Assembly (NCBI GenBank): GCA_011390275.1
Contig: JAABST010000001.1
Span: 1-64,000 of the forward strand
Source: Geitlerinema sp. S16
Lineage (GTDB): Bacteria; Cyanobacteriota; Cyanobacteriia; Cyanobacteriales; Geitlerinemataceae
Direction of reading: 5' to 3'
DNA: 64,000 bases
Part shown: in pieces, positions 9,470-17,300 of the stretch
Numbering within the stretch: position 1 is the stretch's first letter
How the letters are laid out: each line of letters starts with the position of its first letter
Position numbers and translations under genes: made by a program
Notes under the pieces: model-generated
What the model saw: only the letters and a program-made list of their open reading frames with translations
Told to the model about the DNA's origin: nothing
Databases searched by the model: none

Positions 9470-9600
9470 CTTTGACATCCTCCCCGGCTTAGAGGCGCGG
9501 GGATTCCCTAACCAGTAAACAAACTCAATTGCTCATCTGTTAGATGGGTTTGCGCTTCATCGGCTGCAACCCGCGAACGGGAATTACGCAATCCTCCACG
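9470..9600 (-). ncRNA. Putative omega RNA (reRNA) of the TnpB element
   Basis: TnpB nucleases use an RNA transcribed from the 3' end of tnpB through the element's right end, with the guide being the flanking DNA. Here the 3' end of tnpB and the strong CCCCG/CGGGG hairpin occupy the right place. Existence is inferred from the family; the boundaries are not visible in the sequence. Confidence 0.4.
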
Positions 9601-10725
9601 CACGTTTAGAGCCTCCGAGTGTCCCCCGGCGGCTTTGATATTGACCGCAGCATTCACATCGCGATCGTGTTCCGCCCCGCAATGCAGACACGTCCAAGTA
9701 CGGACATCGAGCGGCTTTTTACCTCCCAATTGTCCACAGGACGAACAACGCTGACTGGTCGGCTCCCACCGGCTAATCACCTGGAAATTGCGGCCATAAC
9801 GAATTGACTTTGCTTCCAACAACGTGCGGAACTGTCGCCAGCCCACATCACTAATCGCCCGCGCTAACCGACGATTTTTTACCATTCCTGAGACGTTTAA
9901 ATCTTCCAGAACGATCGCTTGGTTCTCGCGAACGATTTTGGTTGATAACTTGTGCAGAAAATCCGAGCGAGTGTCTTTGATGCGAGCGTGCAACCGTGCC
10001 ACTTTCCGACGGGCGATTTGGTAACGGTGACTCCCCTTTACCTTGCGGCTCAGAGACTGCTGCAAACGCCGTAACCGGTTGAGCTGTCGTTGTAAGATAC
10101 GAGGGTTCGCAACTTTCTCACCGGTGCTAAGGGTGGCAAAGGTGGTGATGCCTAGGTCGATTCCGATTCCTGTGTTTGAGGCCGGGTATTGAATGGGTTC
10201 CACTTCACAGACAAAGCTGACGAAGTAGCGACCGGCGGCGTCTTGTTTGACCGTGACGGATGATGGGTCTGATGGCAGCTCGCGCGCCCATTTGACTTTG
10301 ACTTCGCCAATCTTAGCCAGATACAACTTGCCGTTTTCACGAATCGCGAAGCCACCACGGGTCAGTCGAAAGGCTTGGGTGTTGCGTTTTCGTTTGAAAC
10401 GCGGGAAGCCGACTTGTTTGCCTTGGCGTTTGCCTTTCAAGCTCTGAAAGAAGTTTTTAAAGGCAAGGCAGGCGTCTTGTACCGATTGCTGAAGGGCAAT
10501 GTTTGAAACTTCGGCGAGCCAATGGCGTTCGGCTGTGTGTTTGGCTTGGGTGATGAGTCGCTTTTGCAGTTCGCTACTGCTGATGGTTGTCTGGTTGGTT
10601 TGATAGTTCTCCTGCCGCAGTCGCAGCGCATCGTTAAATACCACTCGTACACATCCGAACGTCCGCGCCAGCATTTGGCGCTGTGGATGATTGGGGTACA
10701 TGCGGTAACGATATCGGGCTTTCAA
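9508..10725 (-). CDS. tnpB: RNA-guided endonuclease TnpB (IS200/IS605 OrfB family)
   Basis: 405 residues from a TTG start; no in-frame ATG lies upstream before a stop. The RuvC-type catalytic residues are all present: D190 (GIGIDLGITTFA), E274 (IVLEDLNVSGM) and D354 (HDRDVNAAVN). A zinc ribbon C327-x2-C330 ... C346-x2-C349 is intact. The N-terminal helix-turn-helix with RYRMYPNHPQRQ is typical. The enzyme cuts DNA guided by a short RNA from the element end, preserving the element in the genome. No frameshift is seen, so the nuclease is probably functional. No tnpA accompanies it. Confidence 0.93.
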   Translation of the reverse strand: MKARYRYRMYPNHPQRQMLARTFGCVRVVFNDALRLRQENYQTNQTTISSSELQKRLITQAKHTAERHWLAEVSNIALQQSVQDACLAFKNFFQSLKGKRQGKQVGFPRFKRKRNTQAFRLTRGGFAIRENGKLYLAKIGEVKVKWARELPSDPSSVTVKQDAAGRYFVSFVCEVEPIQYPASNTGIGIDLGITTFATLSTGEKVANPRILQRQLNRLRRLQQSLSRKVKGSHRYQIARRKVARLHARIKDTRSDFLHKLSTKIVRENQAIVLEDLNVSGMVKNRRLARAISDVGWRQFRTLLEAKSIRYGRNFQVISRWEPTSQRCSSCGQLGGKKPLDVRTWTCLHCGAEHDRDVNAAVNIKAAGGHSEALNVRGGLRNSRSRVAADEAQTHLTDEQLSLFTG

Positions 10726-10828
10726 TTGCTGAGCTTTGAGTTCGGTGGGTTGTGCTGTCGCTCCTTTACGATGTTACATAATCCGCTCTAGAAGGGCGGG
10801 GCTTGAATCCCTTTTATCTTTGGTCAAC

Positions 10829-11521
10829 GTGAACGCGAAAGCTCTCATCCTGCTCTCTGGTGGTCTTGATTCCTCTACTGTGCTCTACCAGGCCAAGGCC
10901 GATGGCTGCGACTGCTACGCACTATCGTTCGACTATGGCCAGCGACACCGCCGGGAGCTGGATGCGGCCAACACGATCGCCCGCCGGGTCGGGGTCATTG
11001 AGCATCGCCTGGTTTCGTTTGACATGGCTCAGTGGGGTGGATCGTCCCTGACCGATGCCACGATGGCGCTACCCGAGGGGCGTCCCCTGTCGGCCATGGC
11101 GAGCGAAGTCCCGACCACCTATGTCCCCGCTCGCAATACGATTTTCCTGAGTTTTGGGCTGTCCTACGCCGAGGCGATCGAGGCGGACTGGGTCTACATC
11201 GGCGTCAACGCCCTGGACTACTCCGGCTATCCCGACTGTCGCCCGGACTATACCGACGCAATGCAAGAGGTGTTTCGCCTGGGAACCAAGCGAGGCCGCG
11301 AGGGGAACCCTACGACCATCCTCAAGCCGCTCATTCACCTTAAAAAGACCGAAATTATCGAAATGGGCAACCGGCTGGGCGTGCCGTGGGAACATACCTG
11401 GTCGTGTTATGCGGGCGGCGAGGCGGCCTGTGGCAAGTGCGATTCGTGTCTGTTACGACTGAAAGCCTTTGCGGATTTAGGTCTGAGCGACCCGCTGCCC
11501 TACGTCACGCGGGATTTATGA
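10829..11521 (+). CDS. queC: 7-cyano-7-deazaguanine synthase QueC
   Basis: 230 residues from GTG 10829, giving an N-terminus MNAKALILLSGGLDSST. The ATP-pyrophosphatase P-loop (SGGLDSST) normally lies right at the start of QueC. The longer frame back to 10736 overlaps the transposon end and is rejected. The C-terminal zinc site C-YAGGEAA-C-GK-C-DS-C has four cysteines. QueC converts 7-carboxy-7-deazaguanine to preQ0 with ATP and ammonia, for queuosine in tRNA. The TnpB element lies directly upstream, so the native promoter may have been displaced or replaced by the element end. Confidence 0.93.
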   Translation: MNAKALILLSGGLDSSTVLYQAKADGCDCYALSFDYGQRHRRELDAANTIARRVGVIEHRLVSFDMAQWGGSSLTDATMALPEGRPLSAMASEVPTTYVPARNTIFLSFGLSYAEAIEADWVYIGVNALDYSGYPDCRPDYTDAMQEVFRLGTKRGREGNPTTILKPLIHLKKTEIIEMGNRLGVPWEHTWSCYAGGEAACGKCDSCLLRLKAFADLGLSDPLPYVTRDL

Positions 11522-11623
11522 AAGACGGGAAGCCTATGTGCTTGAAATCCCATCCGTTAAGCTAGTGAAACTTTGGACGAACCACGCCCCGGTGTCGCAA
11601 GCCGGTGTTGAAAAAACATACTT

Positions 11624-13207
11624 ATGACTACTAAGCAAGGCTTGCTGGCGGTGTTAACTGCACTGGTCGTTTCTTTGGTCGGGCTAACCCTGATCAGCAG
11701 TTTGCAGCGGCCACAGATTCAGGGTCGCCTGGAGTTGGCGCAAACTGATTTGTTGTTGCAGGCGTCGGACTGGAATCCCCCGATCGAATGGCAGGTATCG
11801 CCGTCGGAGTTTGATGTGCTTCAGGCGCAACTGATTGGCGAGGATTTTCTGAGTTCTGCGCTCAAGCAGTATGAGCAGACCCGACGCCAAACGGCTCAGA
11901 GTCTCGAAACGGTTCGATCGCAGCAAAGCGACCTGTTGCGCGTCAATCCCGAAGTCGCGGGGGAACAACTGGCTCAAATCGAAGCGACGATCGATCAGCT
12001 CCAACGCCAAAGCGACGAACTCGAACTCAACATCGGCATCCTGCAAACTCAAACCGCGCAGATCGAGACGGCGCTAGAAAGCTGGCAGTTGCTGATACGC
12101 ACGGGGATCGGACGTGATCGCGATGCTCGCCCCGATCCGAACATTACGACGGCGGCGGCTGTGGCGATCGGTCTGTGGGATACGCCGCCGCTGGTCTTGC
12201 CCAACGCGGAGGAGTCGATCCGCACGATGTTTCACGGCTGGTTTCGCGATCGCGCCCTGACAAGGCTCTATGAGCTTCAGGGCGATCGCGATCGGCTCGA
12301 TGCCCTGGCCGCCAAGATTGCGACCAACGCCGGACAAGCGGTGCAAAAACTGGCGTTTCTGAGTGCATCCTCGCTGATCGGCCTGCTGGCGGGCTTGCTG
12401 TTGAGTGCTGGCTTGATCGTGCAGCGCTGGCGCAAAGGCGAGACGGCGATCCTGGCGCAGAATGGCGAAACGGCTTGGACAGTGGAATGGGACTGGGAAG
12501 AGATCGCCCAAGCGGTGATTGGTGGCTTTTTTGTGGTCTTTTTCCTCGGGCAGTTTTTCAGTGGCGGCGTGCTGTTGCCGCAGATTTTTGCCTGGGCGGG
12601 AGCGAATGAGTTGGCCGCCACGCCACGGGGTCAGGCGGCTTCGATTTTTGTGAGCTACGTCCTCTCGGCGATCGCAGCGTTGAGCGTGATTTACGTGACG
12701 CTCAAACCATTCTTCCCCCTGGGTTCGGACTGGCTGAAGGTTCGTCTCAACTGGCGATCGCTGGCCTGGGGCGTTGGCGGCTATCTCTGCGCCATTCCGG
12801 CGGTGATTGGTGTCTCGCTGGTGAATCAATACCTCTGGAACGGCCAGGGCGGCAGCAATCCCATTTTGGAGGTTGCCCTAGCCAGCCAAGACTGGTGGGC
12901 GATCGGCTTTTTCCTGCTTACGGCTGCGGTGGCCGCGCCTATTTTTGAAGAAATCGTCTTCCGTGGTTTTCTCCTGCCTTCGCTGACGCGCTACGTCTCC
13001 GTTAACGGCGCGATCGCCCTGAGCGCCTTAACCTTTGCCTGCGCTCATCTGAGCCTCTCGGAAGTGTTACCGCTTACGACTCTCGGGGTTATTCTCGGTT
13101 TGGTGTACACCCGATCGCGCAGTTTATTTGCCGTGATGTTGCTTCATGCCCTGTGGAATAGCAATACGCTTCTAAGTCTGGTGATTTTGGGGAGTGGCAC
13201 GCGCTAA
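11624..13207 (+). CDS. CPBP (CAAX) family intramembrane metalloprotease
   Basis: 527 residues. An N-terminal hydrophobic segment is followed by a long coiled-coil region (about residues 75-155, rich in Q/E/L heptads). Several membrane segments follow from about residue 240. The CPBP signature comes late: E442-E443-x3-R447 (EEIVFRG), H475 (CAHLSLSE) and H508-x3-N512 (HALWN), all expected catalytic residues. Such proteins are Rce1-like glutamate proteases or related membrane proteins. The extended coiled-coil N-terminus, probably on the periplasmic or lumenal side, is common in cyanobacterial members. The substrate is unknown. Small mobile elements follow the stop. Confidence 0.85.
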   Translation: MTTKQGLLAVLTALVVSLVGLTLISSLQRPQIQGRLELAQTDLLLQASDWNPPIEWQVSPSEFDVLQAQLIGEDFLSSALKQYEQTRRQTAQSLETVRSQQSDLLRVNPEVAGEQLAQIEATIDQLQRQSDELELNIGILQTQTAQIETALESWQLLIRTGIGRDRDARPDPNITTAAAVAIGLWDTPPLVLPNAEESIRTMFHGWFRDRALTRLYELQGDRDRLDALAAKIATNAGQAVQKLAFLSASSLIGLLAGLLLSAGLIVQRWRKGETAILAQNGETAWTVEWDWEEIAQAVIGGFFVVFFLGQFFSGGVLLPQIFAWAGANELAATPRGQAASIFVSYVLSAIAALSVIYVTLKPFFPLGSDWLKVRLNWRSLAWGVGGYLCAIPAVIGVSLVNQYLWNGQGGSNPILEVALASQDWWAIGFFLLTAAVAAPIFEEIVFRGFLLPSLTRYVSVNGAIALSALTFACAHLSLSEVLPLTTLGVILGLVYTRSRSLFAVMLLHALWNSNTLLSLVILGSGTR

Positions 13208-13218
13208 GTCGGCCAAGA

Positions 13219-13336
13219 TATAGCAGAAACCGATTGTATTAGGACAATCTCATTCAAGCTAAAAACCGCACTTCGACTCCGCTCAGTGCTGTTCAGCTTT
13301 TTTTGATACGTCCTAACCAAATCGTTTTTTGCTATA
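13219..13336 (-). mobile_element. MITE family 2, copy A
   Basis: 118 bp bounded by TATAGC...GCTATA. Imperfect terminal repeats read inward as TATAGCAGAAACCGATTGTATTAGGAC on the left and TATAGCAAAAAACGATTTGG on the right. The same sequence, inverted and with a 24-bp insertion, occurs at 53555-53696. It carries no coding capacity. Its right end almost touches MITE family 1 copy A. Confidence 0.75.
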
Positions 13337-13337
13337 C

Positions 13338-13465
13338 TAGGGGCTGTCATCAATTAAAGTTCTAGCGCTTACCCAGTAAGGGGTTCAGCCCCTATTTTTT
13401 TATTGGGTCGGGCGTTCAACAGCTTACCCGATAAGAGTTCTACGATTAATTGATGACACGCCCTA
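13338..13465 (+). mobile_element. MITE family 1, copy A (complete)
   Basis: Flanking TA, then GGGGCTGTCATCAATTAA, about 90 bp of core containing AGCGCTTACCCAGTAAGG and CAGCCCCTATTTTTTTATTGGG, then TTAATTGATGACACGCCC and TA. The roughly 20-bp inverted ends and TA target fit a non-autonomous IS630/Tc1-mariner-type element. Other copies: 4654, 14219, 23403 and 32614. Confidence 0.8.
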
Positions 13466-13477
13466 AACGGCGACTTC

Positions 13478-13510
13478 AGACCTTTGAGGTTTTGGAACTC
13501 TCAAAAGTCT
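13478..13510. repeat. Palindromic repeat, copy 2 (imperfect)
   Basis: AGACCTTTGAGGTTTT followed by a degenerate reverse complement (ACTCTCAAAAGTCT). It is the same family as 1440-1473 and 37061-37092. It lies 12 bp after a MITE and upstream of the His-rich protein gene. Confidence 0.7.
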
Positions 13511-13615
13511 CGTTCAATCGGTTTCGTTCAATCTACGACAGGCCGTCGGTTGACGTGGTTTGTCCTGAAATTTCATCGTATGGGACTCGTCTTTATCATT
13601 CTTGTCCCGAATTTC

Positions 13616-14221
13616 ATGAACGTTTCTGAACGCTTGTCGAACCTCTCTCGCTTCTGTGGAGCTTGGGGATTACGCCTCACGATCGCGGCTCCTCTGGTCA
13701 TTGCTCCGCTGTTGTCTATGACGGCGCGGCCTCTCGGTGCTGAATCGTCCCCGATGACTCATGATCACGGATCGACCGATCATCACAATGCAGATGGCTC
13801 CGGTATGCACGACATGCACGACGGCAACATGCACGACGGCGATATGCATCACGACATGCCGAGCGATCATGACAATCACCACGGTCATGGCTCGATCGAA
13901 GTCGATGCCACCCTGCCGATCCCGCAGGTCTCGATCGCGATCGCACCCGACAGCGCCAGTGGCTGGAACCTCGAAATCATCACCACCGATTTTGAACTCA
14001 CCGGCGCCACCGCAGGCCAAATCAACAGCCCCGATCAAGGCCACGCTCACCTGTACGCCAATGGCGTAAAAATTGCCCGAGTTTACGGTCGCTGGTATCA
14101 CATCCCGACCCTGCCCAGCGGCGAGGTTGCGCTAGAAGTCGTCCTGAACTCCAATCAGCATCAAACGCTGATGCATAACGGCGAACCGATCGCCGCTTCA
14201 ACCGCGATCGTCACCGACTAG
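13616..14221 (+). CDS. Secreted histidine-rich protein of unknown function
   Basis: 201 residues from ATG 13616; ATG 13580 and a TTG at 13484 lie upstream in frame, the latter inside a repeat. The N-terminus is basic and then hydrophobic (APLVIAPLLSMTARPLGAES), a likely signal peptide. Residues about 43-86 are extremely rich in His, Asp and Met with a repeated MHD(G/M) pattern, suggesting metal binding (Cu, Zn or Ni). The C-terminal half is a probable beta domain with the segment GHAHLYANGVKIARVYGRWYH and regularly placed hydrophobics. I do not recognise a named family. Periplasmic metal buffering or metal delivery is a guess. The stop codon TAG is created at the junction with MITE copy B, so the C-terminus may be altered. 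Confidence 0.75.
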   Translation: MNVSERLSNLSRFCGAWGLRLTIAAPLVIAPLLSMTARPLGAESSPMTHDHGSTDHHNADGSGMHDMHDGNMHDGDMHHDMPSDHDNHHGHGSIEVDATLPIPQVSIAIAPDSASGWNLEIITTDFELTGATAGQINSPDQGHAHLYANGVKIARVYGRWYHIPTLPSGEVALEVVLNSNQHQTLMHNGEPIAASTAIVTD

Positions 14222-14336
14222 GGGCTATCATCAATTAACCTTCTAGCGCTTATCTAGCAAGGGTTACAGCCCCTAGCTTTTGGGTTGAGTCGTTCAACAG
14301 CTTGCACGATATACGATTAATTGATGACACGCCCTA
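14219..14336 (+). mobile_element. MITE family 1, copy B (complete)
   Basis: TA-GGGGCTATCATCAATTAA at the left and TTAATTGATGACACGCCC-TA at the right. The core resembles copies A and E. The left TA with the first G of the element forms the stop codon of the His-rich protein gene. Confidence 0.8.
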
Positions 14337-14380
14337 GCGAGTCGAGAATCAACCACGACCAGCCCCGACTCTTAAAGACC

Positions 14381-17300
14381 CTAAAGCTGTTCGAGCGACT
14401 GTCGCGCCTCGATATAGCTGGCTTCGAGAGCCTGTAGCGAAGCCGCAATGCAATTCCAAGACTCCCCGGATTCCACTTGCGTTTCGAGTTCGAGACAGCA
14501 ATCGCCAAATTTAAGCGCCCCGAGGGTCTGGCTCGTGCTGCGAAGGTTGTGAGCGGCCATCAGGAGTTCTTGACGATCGCGCATGGCCAGGGCTGCACGC
14601 ATGGCGGCGATCGACTGCGGACTCTGAAACATATAGGTTTGGAGAATCTCCCGAAAGGTTTCGGTATCGTCCGGGCCGAGCAGATCGCGTAACGTTTGGA
14701 TGGCGGCTGCATTGATGACGTTCTCCGCCGAATCCTCCGCCGATGCAGCAGCGACCTGGGGCGGGTCTGGATGATTAATCAGAATGGGGGGGGAATGGAG
14801 AGCGTGATCGGGATTTGGGAGATGTGAGATCGAGGTGTACCCCTCCGAGATCGTCGTCTCGATCGTCTCGATCGCCTCGTTTACCTCGATCGCCTTCGGA
14901 CGACACCACTGCGTTAAAACTCGAATAATTTCCTCGGGACGGATCGGCTTGCTGAGATAGTCATCCATCCCCGCTGCTAAACAAGCTTCACGATCGCCAA
15001 CCATCGCATTGGCCGTCATCGCCACGATCGGCGGCAGGCTATCACCCAACTGCGGCGCTAAATCACGCTTAATCCGCTTCGTGGTTTCATAGCCGTCGAT
15101 TTCAGGCATCTGCACATCCATGAACACCAAATCATAGACCTGGCGCTGTAGAGCCGCGATCGCCTCAAAACCATCGCCAGCGATATCGGCATGATAGCCA
15201 AGACGCTCCAGCATATGGATCGCAACTTTTTGGTTAATGACATTGTCTTCAACCAGCAAAATCCGTAAATGGGTCGGTAAACTGGCGGCCTGGGACTTAA
15301 ATGAATGGGGTATGACAATTTTGCGGGAGATGCGCTCGCTGAGATCTGCGTTTAGAGCTTCGAGCATCGCGTTATAAATTTGATGCTGCTTGAAGGGCTT
15401 CGTCAAAAAGTGGGGTGAACCCAATTGCGACAGCATTTCCTGTGAAAGTACCGTGTGCGAAATGGATTTACACAGCACCAGGGAGACCTCCGGTAGCCGC
15501 GTCTTTAAGATGTGTCCAAATTGAGCTAGGGCTTTCGAGGCAAAGCTGGCATCGCAAAAGATCACATCAAAATCAGACTCTTGCTTGAGATATGCCTGCG
15601 CCGCTTCGATCGAGCAAAAGGTGATGACCTTGACTCCCCAAGGACTGACCAGATTGAAAAAGCTGCGGCAGTTGCTCGCATATTGATCGAGAAAGAGTAC
15701 CGATCGGCCACTGAGGATCGACTGTTCGCCGCAGAGGTCATTACTTCGTAGTGATGCATGAGCCGGAGCGAGCAGCGAAAAGGAAAACGTTGATCCTTCC
15801 CCCACTTTGCTGGCGATCCGCATCTGCCCGCCCATCAGTTCACTTAAGCGCCGAGAAATCGCCAACCCCAGCCCAGAACCGCCGTATTTGCGGCTGATGC
15901 TGGTATCGGCTTGATGAAAGGGCTGAAACAACTGGGGGATTTGATCGGCTGGAATGCCAATGCCGGTATCGGCGATCGCGATGTCTAGCTCGTAGACCGA
16001 AGATTCGATTTTGGGGGAAACCATCTCCAACGGCTTGATCGATTGGATCAATAAGGGTGATGCATTCAGACGGTGTGACTTGACAGACAGCGTAATTTCA
16101 CCCGTTTCGGTGAATTTCAGCGCATTACCCAGCAAATTAATCAGAATTTGGCGTAAACGAGTGGCGTCGCCCACGATCGCCGGAGGAACACTCGGGTCAA
16201 TATCGCAGATGAGCGCAATATTTTTCGCCGCTGCATTTTGCGCGAACAGCTCGATCGCGTCTTCAAGGCATTCACGCAGTTGAAACGGGTAAAATTCCAG
16301 TTCGAGGTGCTGGGATTCGATTTTCGAGAAATCGAGAATATCGTTAATTAACGTCAGCAAGGCATCACCGCTCGTCCGAATCGTCTCGATTAGATCACGC
16401 TGATGGCTCGGCAAATCCATATCGAGCAGCAGGCTAGTCATGCCAATCACCGCATTCATCGGCGTTCGGATTTCATGGCTCATCGTCGCCAAAAAATCAC
16501 CCTTAGAACGATTCGCCACCTCGGCGGCCTGACGAGCCGCTTCGAGTTCAAAGTTACGCTCGGCGAGCTGTAGGCGCTGTTGGGTTTCGCGCTCGAACAT
16601 TCTCGCTTGGGCAATCGCGATCCCCGCCTGGTCGGCCACCGCTTCGACCAGCTCAACATCATTGACCGTCCATTTACGATAGCGATCGCACTGATAAATC
16701 CCGATAATGCCGTTCACCTGGCCTTGATAGGACGTGCGAATCGCCACCAGCGACTTAATCTCGTAGCGCATCAGTGACGCACTAATAGAGGAAAACAGCG
16801 GATCGTCATACACATTGGAAGCGACCACCGCCCGATCTCGATTCAGCACCTGTTGAATGTGCGGCATGTCAGGCGTTAACTGATAGGCGATCGGTACATC
16901 GATTCCCAGCGCCCGCGACTCCATCAACGACTCGATCACATTGCTCGATTCCTCGGGATCGTAGCGCCACAGGATACAACGGCTGGCTTGGAGCGTATCT
17001 CCGAGCAATTTACAGGTCGTTTTGAAGATATCTGTGGTATCGAGCTTGGCTCGAATCTGCTGAGAAATCTGCTTAAGCAATAGCAAGCGTTGCAGCGATC
17101 GCTCCAAAGCCACTTGGCTATCATGCCGCTCCAGCTCGCTCGTCACCCACTGCATCATCAGCCCCAGCAGTTCCGTTTCCGCCACGCTAAATTGCGATCG
17201 TGGTTTCGGATGCCAAAAACTCAAGGAACCGTAGAGACCGTTACCCGTCATCAGCGGCACGCCCAAATACGCGCAAATACGGCGAACAAGGTACGCCTTA

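Larger units (their letters stand above)
9470..10805 (-). mobile_element. IS200/IS605-type element carrying tnpB only
   Basis: The minus-strand tnpB is bordered by subterminal hairpins. Beyond the 3' end is CCCCG-CGCCTCTAAGC-CGGGG followed by GAGGATGTCAA. Beyond the 5' end is a CCGC-loop-GCGG hairpin in a CCCCGCCCTTCTAGAGCGG context. No Y1 transposase (tnpA) is present, so movement would need help in trans. Boundaries are approximate because these elements make no target duplication. The left end lies within about 30 nt of the queC start. Confidence 0.75.

Noticed and set aside
10736..10828. N-terminal extension of QueC from a TTG
   Set aside because: It overlaps the end of the TnpB element and would place 31 foreign residues before the P-loop that normally begins QueC.
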